From an uncultured Acidobacteriota bacterium (GTDB lineage Bacteria > Acidobacteriota > Blastocatellia > Pyrinomonadales > Pyrinomonadaceae): a DNA stretch of 7,544 nt. The position numbers and the translations under genes are program-made. Each line of letters opens with the position of its first letter. Within the stretch, counting starts at the first letter, position 1. Shown here one piece after another: positions 1 to 6,367 of this stretch. The stretch covers positions 1 through 7,544 of the forward strand of contig CADEFG010000233.1 of NCBI GenBank assembly GCA_902826505.1, read 5' to 3'. The notes below the pieces were generated by a model, which worked only from the letters and a program-made list of their open reading frames with translations, made no database searches and was not told where the DNA came from.

Positions 1-9
1 CTGCGTTTT

Positions 10-73
10 CTTGGCGACTTTGCGTCTTGGCGGGAGAAAAAGAAGTTTCCCGCCAAGACGCCAAGCTGCAAAG
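10..73. repeat. Imperfect inverted repeat forming a strong hairpin
   Basis: Two arms of about 26 bases (10-35 and 48-73) are reverse complements at about 22 of 26 positions. The inner 14 bases (22-35 against 48-61) pair perfectly around a 12-base purine-rich loop (36-47). The arms carry the words CTTTGCGTCTTGGCGGGA and CCCGCCAAGACGCCAAG, which I recall as a common dispersed intergenic repeat in several environmental bacterial phyla. It resembles a REP-type or miniature palindromic element. It has no T-run after it on either strand, so it is not a good intrinsic terminator. The hairpin is seen directly, and its membership of a dispersed family is recollection. Confidence 0.7.
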
Positions 74-107
74 TAAGCGGCAAAAGTGTTTTTGAGATCG
101 CTTCTAG

Positions 108-206
108 CTGTCAGATGGCGGCAAAATATTCGCCGGCGTTCTGCGGGAAATCCGTAAAAAAGGACGCGAATTGACCGGCATTCCGTTTAAGCAGCCGGAA
201 AATTGA
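108..206 (+). pseudogene. Possible orphaned C-terminal coding remnant
   Basis: Between a TAG at 105-107 and a TGA at 204-206 one plus-strand frame reads 32 codons without a convincing start. The peptide contains FAGVLREIRKKGRELTGIP and ends KQPEN. It has the charged, helical look of a real protein tail and is richer in G/C at third positions than random spacer would be. No ATG, no ribosome binding site and no upstream continuation in the same frame are present. The hairpin repeat at 10-73 lies just before it. I do not recognise the parent family. It may be the tail of a decayed gene or simply chance. Confidence 0.2.
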
Positions 207-270
207 AAACCGATCGGAAAAGCAAACATAATCCGCTTTATTTCCCCAATAACTTTTCCTCACGAAAACC

Positions 271-290
271 GCCCGGCAAAATTAACGGGC
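271..290 (-). terminator. Weak candidate terminator after the Fis-type gene
   Basis: Just past the stop of the Fis-type gene, GCCCG (271-275) and CGGGC (286-290) can form a 5-bp GC stem with a 10-base loop. On the minus strand it is followed by GGTTTTC, a short T-run of four. It is correctly placed for an intrinsic terminator, but the stem is short and the T-run poor. Confidence 0.25.
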
Positions 291-295
291 AATGT

Positions 296-571
296 TCAAT
301 CGACCGCTAATTTTATACTGCTGATGCCGTAGTTCTTGATTTTGTTGTGAAGCGTCGTCACCTTCACGCCGAGCAATGAAGCGGCGCGGCGCTGGTTGCC
401 GCGCGTTTTTAAAAGTGCCGTTCTGATCAGTTTGATCTCAAATTCGCGCACTTTTTCATTCAAATCGAAAGAACCGTTTTCAATCAAGATCTTGTCGCTC
501 TCGCTCAAAGAATCAATTTCGGCAAGCAGCGTGGTCGCTAACGATTTGATTAAAGAAAAACCGGAATCCAT
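296..571 (-). CDS. Small Fis-family helix-turn-helix DNA-binding protein
   Basis: This 91-residue protein is close in size to Fis (98 residues) and to the C-terminal DNA-binding domain of NtrC-type activators (HTH_8 family). Residues 42-57 form the dimerisation-type helix (REFEIKLIRTALLKTRG). Residues 58-83 are the helix-turn-helix, with the hallmark G-N-Q-x-x-A-A-x-L-L-G followed by TTLHNKIKNYGI. No ATPase or receiver domain is attached, so it is a stand-alone binder that probably acts as a dimer on DNA as a transcription or nucleoid factor. The ATG at 571 is chosen because AAGGAG lies nine bases upstream. It is a separate unit from the envelope operon, about 740 bases downstream of that operon's last stop. 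Its targets are unknown. A gene symbol is not justified, because stand-alone HTH_8 proteins are numerous and not orthologous to enterobacterial Fis. Confidence 0.9.
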   Translation of the reverse strand: MDSGFSLIKSLATTLLAEIDSLSESDKILIENGSFDLNEKVREFEIKLIRTALLKTRGNQRRAASLLGVKVTTLHNKIKNYGISSIKLAVD

Positions 572-580
572 AATACTTTA

Positions 581-586
581 CTCCTT
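581..586 (-). promoter_or_regulatory. Ribosome binding site of the Fis-type gene
   Basis: On the minus strand AAGGAG stands nine bases before the ATG at 571. This supports that start over any internal one. Confidence 0.75.
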
Positions 587-627
587 GGTATTATTAGCAT
601 AACGGATTAAATCCAACGAACATTCGA

Positions 628-666
628 TTTGTGATTAAACCCAACTTTACGAGGACGAATCACAAA
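628..666. promoter_or_regulatory. Inverted repeat upstream of the Fis-type gene, possible operator
   Basis: TTTGTGATT (628-636) is the exact reverse complement of AATCACAAA (658-666), with 21 bases between. The pair ends about 57 bases upstream of the Fis-type start codon, which is where a promoter and its operators would lie. The half-site centres are 30 bases apart, about three helical turns, so two bound dimers or a looped complex could face the same side of the DNA. I could not find a convincing sigma-70 -35/-10 pair beside it. The repeat is seen directly, and regulation is inference. Confidence 0.35.
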
Positions 667-856
667 CAACCGGTGACGAAAAGATCATGGAAAAACCCTG
701 ATTTTCCCTGTTTTGCCGGTAAGGAATTTAGATTTTTGAGAATGAGGAACCATTGCATACGCCAAAAACTCCGATTGTCGAATTGAATGTGGAATTAAAC
801 GAAAAAGGCTTCAACCCGAAACAGGGGCTTTGTACAAAAAGTCGAAGCGGGGCGTT

Positions 857-950
857 CGGGAATCGGAAATCGAATCGGAAATCGAATTTAACCTTAAATC
901 TTGAAGTGAACCGGACATTTTGCTTAACGATTCCCGATTCCCGATTCCCG
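857..950. repeat. Cluster of short tandem repeats in inverted arrangement
   Basis: The 12-base unit AATCGGAAATCG occurs twice back to back (861-872 and 873-884). About 45 bases further on, the 7-base unit CGATTCC occurs three times in tandem (928-948). The outer words CGGGAATCGG (857-866) and CCGATTCCCG (941-950) are perfect reverse complements, so the whole block can fold as a long imperfect hairpin. Runs of GGGAATC/GATTCCC of this kind recur in spacers of several environmental bacteria, as far as I recall. The repeat units are seen directly, and any function is unknown. Confidence 0.7.
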
Positions 951-1172
951 CGCTTTATGACGTTTTTGGCAAAGCTGGAAAAAGCAGTAGCGATTAATCA
1001 ATAGTTTATAAATTGTTGCACCAAAGTTGCGCTCAAAGATTTCAACTTCCATCTGGCAATTCATTCCAAATTGTCAATATGTGAGAGGTTTTATTTTCTA
1101 TAATGTCTTCCGATTGTCTTCGGGTTTATTGTTTCATAATCTTATTTGAAGTCTGTTAGTTTGTGTTATAGC

Positions 1173-1215
1173 GTGGGTGTTGGCTAAAGATTCAGAAAAT
1201 TAGATCAGCACCCGC
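1173..1215. other. Long intergenic hairpin
   Basis: GTGGGTGTTG (1173-1182) pairs with CAGCACCCGC (1206-1215) over ten positions, two of them G-U wobbles when read on the plus strand. Inside it CTAA (1184-1187) pairs with TTAG (1200-1203), leaving a 12-base loop. On the plus strand a run of six T follows at 1227-1232, 11 bases beyond the stem. On the minus strand the wobbles become A-C mismatches and no T-run follows, so it is a poor terminator for the operon. It could be a plus-strand RNA structure, a degenerate terminator or chance. Confidence 0.3.
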
Positions 1216-1309
1216 AATATTTCGCGTTTTTTCCTAAAACCTCTTGTGCCGTCGATATTTTTGATTTAATCATAGACGAGTGAGTAAACTCATCTTGCAC
1301 TCATTCAAC

Positions 1310-2572
1310 CTATGGTTCAATAACATCGCCATTTCCCCAGTGGTAAAAAAATGAAAAGACCAACTGATGATTACGGTAGAGTTTGTCGGGATCGTTAGAG
1401 GTCTGTTTTTCAAACAAATAACCTGCTTCGAATCCGAATCTTTGCGTAAAATTATGTTTCCACAAAATGTCAAAACTCCATTTTTTATCACGCCGCAATA
1501 CTTCTGAATTCCCAACTTCAACCAACCGATCTTTATAGCGTCGCGGACGGAAAGACAATTCGGTTTCGATTAAATCACCTTTTGTTAATTGGACGCTCAA
1601 ATTTGTTTTGTAGGTTGAACGAGTATAATTTTGACGCGGATTGACAGCCCGATTTTCATCAAAACGATAGCCGAAATCCCAATCAATTTTTTTACTTAGT
1701 TGACGCGCAAATTTAAATCCAAGCATCGGATTAACGGCATTGCGGTCGGCATCTTCAGTTGGAAAACGGCGGATTCGATAGGCTCCATAAACATTCAACC
1801 GGGTTTTTTTGTCGAAGCGGTAGCCGATTGTTTCGGTCAAAATATATTGGTCGTTCGTTTCGCGGTCTTCGCTGGTGCCTTTCAAACTCACTTCGCCGTC
1901 GGTTTCAAAACTCCATTTGCCGATTGAATAACGGTAAGACGCGGCAAAATAATTGCCGAAGCGATTAAGGTCGGTATCAATCGTATAACGCGGCGCGGCA
2001 AACGAATAAATAAATCTCAAACGCTGATTGCTCGAACGCATTTGGTAACCAGCCGTGATTGACGGAACAAAGCCGAAAGCCTTGACACCAACCGGGTCGT
2101 GTTCCAGATTTGTGTCAAAAGATGTCGAAAACTTTGCCAAAAGGCTCCACGTTTTTTCCCAATCCGAAAGTTTTTTGGCGGCTGAATCGGTTTCGTTCTG
2201 AGGCGTTTTTTCAACCTTCTTTTTTTTGTCATCGGTTTGTTTCAAACTTTGAATCTTGTCAGAGTTTTGGGCTCCATTTTTAACTTCGCCAGCGTCAGAT
2301 TTTTTCGGAGAAAAAGATTTTTCGAGGTTGACGGACGAAGAAGGTTTTTCGACGACAGTTTTGACTTCGGTTTTTGCCGTTTTCGTCGAATCTGCTTTTT
2401 TATTATCGCCATTTTCGGCTCTTTGCGGCGCAAGATTGTCCGTCACGACAATTGTCCATTTTGTTTTTTCCGCCTTTATTGGCTCGGTATTTTTTTTATC
2501 GTCTTGACCAAAAAGATTTGATGAAAACACCAAAACTGTAATAACGATGATTGTAAAATAAACTGATTTCAT
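1310..2572 (-). CDS. Secreted outer-membrane beta-barrel protein with Lys-rich N-terminal linker
   Basis: The 420-residue protein starts with a signal peptide (residues 1 to about 23: basic start, hydrophobic core YFTIIVITVLVFSS, end near FGQ). Residues 24-135 form a low-complexity stretch rich in Lys, Glu, Thr, Ser and Asp that is probably disordered. Residues 140-412 alternate polar and aromatic or hydrophobic residues in repeated short strands, such as FGFVPSITAGYQM, LRFIYSFAAPRY and YFAASYRYSI, about 12 to 14 in all. That pattern is typical of an outer-membrane barrel. The last strand (HQLVFSFFYHW, 402-412) is followed by eight more residues instead of ending in the usual terminal aromatic. 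The start at 2572 is supported by AAAGGAG upstream. It is the last gene of the operon, 31 bases after the fusion gene. A role in passing or anchoring the exported glycan at the outer membrane is inference. I cannot assign a specific family. Confidence 0.8.
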   Translation of the reverse strand: MKSVYFTIIVITVLVFSSNLFGQDDKKNTEPIKAEKTKWTIVVTDNLAPQRAENGDNKKADSTKTAKTEVKTVVEKPSSSVNLEKSFSPKKSDAGEVKNGAQNSDKIQSLKQTDDKKKKVEKTPQNETDSAAKKLSDWEKTWSLLAKFSTSFDTNLEHDPVGVKAFGFVPSITAGYQMRSSNQRLRFIYSFAAPRYTIDTDLNRFGNYFAASYRYSIGKWSFETDGEVSLKGTSEDRETNDQYILTETIGYRFDKKTRLNVYGAYRIRRFPTEDADRNAVNPMLGFKFARQLSKKIDWDFGYRFDENRAVNPRQNYTRSTYKTNLSVQLTKGDLIETELSFRPRRYKDRLVEVGNSEVLRRDKKWSFDILWKHNFTQRFGFEAGYLFEKQTSNDPDKLYRNHQLVFSFFYHWGNGDVIEP

Positions 2573-2582
2573 AATTTTTTTT

Positions 2583-2589
2583 CTCCTTT
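2583..2589 (-). promoter_or_regulatory. Ribosome binding site of the barrel gene
   Basis: AAAGGAG on the minus strand lies ten bases before the ATG at 2572, in the only real gap of the operon. This strong site lets the barrel gene be translated independently of the gene before it, unlike the upstream members, which are coupled. Confidence 0.7.
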
Positions 2590-2603
2590 TCTACGCTATT
2601 AAA

Positions 2604-4547
2604 TCAAGCTGAATGCGCCGAAAAATTTCTTAGATTTTCCGAATGTAAATTCAACATTGAAACAAATTTGACTCGCCCGAATTCGGCAAACAGACAACAT
2701 AATTCTTCAAAAAACTCTCTTTCCTTTTGATCCATTTCGGCGTGGTGCAGCATAATCCCGAATGGCTTTCCGTCAGCAATTTTTTCGGCGATCATCGCAC
2801 CGATTTCTTCTTTTTCCAGATACACGCCTTTTCGTTTGGCAAACCAATTTATCGAAACCGAAATTTCCGGCAAATCGTTTGATTGCAAAGGTTTTGCTTT
2901 CGATTCGCGCGACAGGATTTGAAAATCCAATTCGCGCAAAACTTCTCCCGTTGCCTCCGAACAACGATTCCATGGCGGCGTAAAAATCGGCTGAACAATT
3001 TCGCCGAAAAACTCTGTCAGAATCTTTTTCCCCTTAAAAATATCTCTGAGCTGTGCGGGTTTTGAACGCGAAATACCGAATTCGCATTTGCGCTCCGTCA
3101 GTTCGTGATTAGTGTGCGAAAAGCCATGCTGATGGATCGAAAAAAGATTGTTTGAAGCGTGAATTCGCTTTGCTAATTTTTCGGCAAAATCTTTTGTGAC
3201 GGCTTTTGGAATCGCCGCCAGATCAAGCGGCATCGTATATTTTTCAAAAATGTCTAAAAGCGAAAAAAGTCTTTCATGACCGATTCCGGCATCATCATCG
3301 CGGAAGAAAATCCTGATTTCTTCGCGCTTTTTCGTTAAAATTTGGCGAATTGGTTGAAGCCAAGATTTTTCCGCGTCCGTTTTCGCTTGATTGCCTGCCA
3401 AAATAGTTTTCAATATTTTTGCCGAGTTTTTGCCGCCTTCGATGTCAAGCGAAAATTCCGCCGGCTGAAAATCAAAAGACTTTCTGATTTCATTTGCCAA
3501 GTTTTCGTCATTCAAATCGGCTGAATCCAAAACGCGCAGAGCTTTCATTTTTTCGAGTTTTTCGGCTCTGATTTTTTGTTCGTCCTCGCCGTTTTCGCGA
3601 TACGGCACGACGATCGCCGAAACGCGCGAAAGCAAAATATCAAACGCCGTGTTGTAGCCGCACTGGCTGACGGAAACATCGGATTTTGCCATTTCGCCGC
3701 GAAGATTTTGGACGAAGCGGATGACTTCTAAACCTTTGATTGCCCGCGTTTCAACTTTCAATTTTTGAAAAATTTCCTTTGGCAAAAACAATCCGGCGAG
3801 GATTTTGGTTTCGACCGTTTCGGTTTTCGATAAAATCTTGTGTGCCTTGATCGCCGTTCGCAAAAGTGTTTCGCCGACGATTCCGCCACCTGCCGAAACG
3901 ATTATTTTTTTCGCCCCTGTTTTGAATTTTTTGACATTTTGCGATTTTGCATTCGGCACGACGAAACCCGTGTAAAATTGCGGAATTTGCAAAGCCGCAT
4001 TTGTTTTTAAAGAATCTGCAAACTTTGCAAAATTCGCATCCGAATGAATCAAAACGGCATCGAAAAATTGATTGGCGGTGGCGACTGCTTTTTGCTCAAA
4101 CCGCTCCTGATCGCGGCGGTTTCCGACCAAAATATCGCGTAAACTGCAAACGATTTTCGCGTTTCCCCGTGCCGCGTCGAGCAGCGGCAAAATTTCGCCG
4201 GCAAATTTTTTGCGACCGAAAGGAAAGAGTTCGAGCAAAACAATTTCGGGTTTTAATTGGTGAAAAGTTTTGAGAATAATTTCTTTCCGCAAAAACTTGG
4301 CACGTTCGACCGAACGCCTTTTGTCGCAACTGATAAGCTGATGATCTTGGTCAACACCGAGCGGCGGCAGATTTCGGATTTCGACATTTTCCGGAACCCG
4401 CATTTTTTTCGGGAAACGTCCGCCACTCAATAAAACGAGCTTGAAATCTTTCGCGAGACTTTCTGCCAGAGCGAGCGACCGCACGAGATGCCCCATTCCG
4501 AGCGAATGCTGGCAGTAGAATAAAATTTTCGGTTTATCTTTTTTCAT
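2604..4547 (-). CDS. Glycosyltransferase-polysaccharide deacetylase fusion protein
   Basis: The protein has 647 residues and two enzymes in one chain. Residues 6-385 form a GT-B type glycosyltransferase of the MurG/GT28-like predicted class (COG4671 type). It has an N-terminal GMGHLVRS loop (17-24), a second-domain SAGGG loop (218-222), and a donor-binding region SQCGYNT (294-300) followed by VPYRENGEDEQ (314-324). After a short linker, residues 410-635 form a NodB-type (CE4) deacetylase with metal-binding RDDDAG (416-421), HGFSH within HQHGFSHTNHE (472-482), FTPPWNR (522-528) and IMLHH (598-602). Likely activity is transfer of a sugar plus removal of an N-acetyl group from an amino sugar. 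No signal peptide or membrane segment is seen, so it acts in the cytoplasm or on its inner-membrane face. It starts two bases after the ABC gene stop with only a weak GGTG ahead, so translation is probably coupled. The families are well supported. Substrate and order of reactions are unknown. Confidence 0.88.
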   Translation of the reverse strand: MKKDKPKILFYCQHSLGMGHLVRSLALAESLAKDFKLVLLSGGRFPKKMRVPENVEIRNLPPLGVDQDHQLISCDKRRSVERAKFLRKEIILKTFHQLKPEIVLLELFPFGRKKFAGEILPLLDAARGNAKIVCSLRDILVGNRRDQERFEQKAVATANQFFDAVLIHSDANFAKFADSLKTNAALQIPQFYTGFVVPNAKSQNVKKFKTGAKKIIVSAGGGIVGETLLRTAIKAHKILSKTETVETKILAGLFLPKEIFQKLKVETRAIKGLEVIRFVQNLRGEMAKSDVSVSQCGYNTAFDILLSRVSAIVVPYRENGEDEQKIRAEKLEKMKALRVLDSADLNDENLANEIRKSFDFQPAEFSLDIEGGKNSAKILKTILAGNQAKTDAEKSWLQPIRQILTKKREEIRIFFRDDDAGIGHERLFSLLDIFEKYTMPLDLAAIPKAVTKDFAEKLAKRIHASNNLFSIHQHGFSHTNHELTERKCEFGISRSKPAQLRDIFKGKKILTEFFGEIVQPIFTPPWNRCSEATGEVLRELDFQILSRESKAKPLQSNDLPEISVSINWFAKRKGVYLEKEEIGAMIAEKIADGKPFGIMLHHAEMDQKEREFFEELCCLFAEFGRVKFVSMLNLHSENLRNFSAHSA

Positions 4548-4549
4548 TG

Positions 4550-6367
4550 TTAATTCACCGCGCTCATCGCTTCGATCGAAAGCCCGCGTTTTTGCTCGAA
4601 CAAATTTCGGTATTTTTCGCTTTCCGACAAAAGAGTTTCGTGCGTTCCTTGTTCTGTAATCCGCCCTTTATCCAAAATCAAAATCGTATCGGCTTGCGAA
4701 GCGTTTTGAATATCGTGGGTAATCAAAAGGCACGATTTTTCCTGCATTAAACGCCGCATCGCATCGCGGATTTCGCGTTCATTGCGAGTATCCAAACCCG
4801 TCATCGGTTCATCCAAAATGAGCATCGGAACATCGCGGATAAACGCCCGCGCAATGGCGATTCGCTGGCGTTGTCCGCCGGAAAGCGTGCCGCCGCGTTC
4901 GCCGATTACAGTCTCGTAACCGCTCTCGAGTTTCATAATAAATTCGTGTGCGTTGGCGGCTTTGGCGGCTAAAACTATTTCGTCGGCGGTTGCGTTTTGT
5001 TTGCCGTAAGCGATGTTTTCACGGACGGTTGCGCCGAATAAAATAGTGTCCTGCAAAACAATGCCGATCTCGTTGCGGAGCGATTCACGTTTGTAATCCT
5101 TGATATTTCGCCCGTCAATCAAAATCTCGCCCTGCTTCGCATCGTAAAAACGCAGAATCAAACTGATGATCGTTGATTTCCCCGCGCCCGAAGCTCCTAA
5201 AAGCGCGGCTCTTTTGCCCGGTGCGAGACAGAAAGAAACATTCTCCAAAACATTTTTACCATCACCGTAATCAAACGAAACATTTCTAAATTCGATTTCG
5301 CCGCGTAAATTTTTCGCTTCAATCGCATCGGGCTTGTCCTCAACTTCGGGCTGAACCTCCAGAATTTCTCGGATTCTTCCCGCGCTGACCAAAGCCCTTG
5401 AAATCTTTGCCGAAACTTTGGCAAGCGTCCGAATCGGCACGTTAAGACTGTTCATATAGGCAACGAAAACCAGCACACTGCCGGGCGTAATTTTGCCTTC
5501 GAGAGCCTGCAAAGAACCGAAAACGAGCACCGCAAATGTGCCGATTGCCGAAATCAGATCAACCGAGCGTGACGAAACGGCTTCGAGTTTGGCGGTTCGC
5601 AAACTTTCGTCTAGCGTTGTTCGGCTCTGCGTTTCAAAGCGTTCGTTCTCATATTTTTCGCGCCCGAATGCCTGCACGACACTGATCGAACTTAAAACTT
5701 CGTGCAGATTCGACGCGATTTTTCCTTCGGCTTTACGCTGCCGCCGCGCCGATTCACGAATCGCAAAAAATCTGTAAATCGAGATTGCCGTAAGCAGCGG
5801 AAACGTCGCCAGAACAATCAGACTGAGTTTCCAATTCATCACGAGCATAATCACGACCATTCCGAAAAGCGTGATGATTTCGGTAAAAAATGTGAGCGCA
5901 AATTCGGAAAAGGTATCGCGCAAATTATTGGTATCGTTGGTCACTTTCGTCAGAAGTTCGCCCGTCTCCGAGCGTTTGTGAAACGACAGCGAAAGCCTTT
6001 GAAGATGCGCGAAAAGCTCGCTTCGCAGACGATGCGCGAGCCGGAAACCGATCCGCGACGAAAGAAAAACCTGCGAATAGGTCGAAAGACCTTTGACCGC
6101 GCTGAAAATGACCACGGTCGAAGCGACCGCCACGATTGAAAGAACTTTTTGCTCTTCAAAAAAGGTTTTGAAATTGTCGAGAAACTGCGGCAAATCTTTA
6201 GACAGCAGAATATTGTCAATGATGATTTTGAGTGTCCACGGGCGCAGCAGATCCATCGCCGCAATCGCAAATGTGCAGAGAACCGCAAATGCAAAACTCC
6301 ATTTTTCAGCCGTTAAATGGCTTAAAACAATTTGCCAAAATTTCGATTTTTCCTTGCTGAATGTCAT
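4550..6367 (-). CDS. ABC exporter half-transporter (permease fused to ATPase)
   Basis: The 605-residue protein has the normal length and order of an MsbA-like type IV ABC exporter. The membrane domain comes first (residues about 20-310, six helices near 24-44, 76-100, 156-178, 180-200, 268-288 and 294-312). The ATPase domain follows from about 355. Key residues are all present: A-loop Tyr367, Walker A GASGAGKST (391-399), Q-loop Gln439, signature LSGGQ (495-499), Walker B LILDE (516-520) with catalytic Glu520, and H-loop His551. It should work as a homodimer in the inner membrane, using ATP to flip or export a lipid-linked or amphipathic substrate. Its start overlaps the phosphotransferase stop as ATGA, with GAGG five bases upstream. 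Lying between a kinase gene and a glycosyltransferase-deacetylase gene, it most likely moves a glycolipid or glycan intermediate. The substrate cannot be read from sequence, and a drug or peptide exporter role is possible. Confidence 0.93.
   Translation of the reverse strand: MTFSKEKSKFWQIVLSHLTAEKWSFAFAVLCTFAIAAMDLLRPWTLKIIIDNILLSKDLPQFLDNFKTFFEEQKVLSIVAVASTVVIFSAVKGLSTYSQVFLSSRIGFRLAHRLRSELFAHLQRLSLSFHKRSETGELLTKVTNDTNNLRDTFSEFALTFFTEIITLFGMVVIMLVMNWKLSLIVLATFPLLTAISIYRFFAIRESARRQRKAEGKIASNLHEVLSSISVVQAFGREKYENERFETQSRTTLDESLRTAKLEAVSSRSVDLISAIGTFAVLVFGSLQALEGKITPGSVLVFVAYMNSLNVPIRTLAKVSAKISRALVSAGRIREILEVQPEVEDKPDAIEAKNLRGEIEFRNVSFDYGDGKNVLENVSFCLAPGKRAALLGASGAGKSTIISLILRFYDAKQGEILIDGRNIKDYKRESLRNEIGIVLQDTILFGATVRENIAYGKQNATADEIVLAAKAANAHEFIMKLESGYETVIGERGGTLSGGQRQRIAIARAFIRDVPMLILDEPMTGLDTRNEREIRDAMRRLMQEKSCLLITHDIQNASQADTILILDKGRITEQGTHETLLSESEKYRNLFEQKRGLSIEAMSAVN

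Larger units (their letters stand above)
602..1309. other. Gene-poor spacer with short repeats
   Basis: This stretch of about 700 bases separates the Fis-type gene from the end of the envelope operon. The plus-strand open frame at 753-1004, which would need a TTG start, runs through the GGAATCG-type repeats and has no family likeness, so I do not call it a gene. What can be supported here is the inverted repeat at 628-666, the repeat cluster at 857-950 and the hairpin at 1173-1215. The part from about 1010 to 1265 is AT-rich and holds nothing else that I recognise. No tRNA-like cloverleaf or conserved RNA was evident by eye. Confidence 0.6.

Noticed and set aside
572..627. Sigma-70 promoter for the Fis-type gene (TTGGAT with TAATAC 17 bases later on the minus strand)
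   Set aside because: The -10 word matches the consensus poorly and would place the transcript start inside the ribosome binding site.
857..950. CRISPR array
   Set aside because: The units are 7 or 12 bases in direct tandem with no spacers of uniform length, and no cas genes are present.
753..1004. Plus-strand open frame of 83 codons with a TTG start and a GAGG before it
   Set aside because: Its middle is simply a translation of the GGAATCG/CGATTCC repeats, it has no recognisable domain, and the start is non-ATG. It is more likely a chance frame.
1281..1292. TGAGTAAACTCA near-palindrome just after the operon stop, considered as a terminator
   Set aside because: The stem is only four or five pairs with a minimal loop, and no T-run follows on the minus strand.
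2573..2603. Internal promoter before the barrel gene
   Set aside because: The 31-base gap is filled by the stop context, a T-rich run and the ribosome binding site. No -35/-10 pair is visible.
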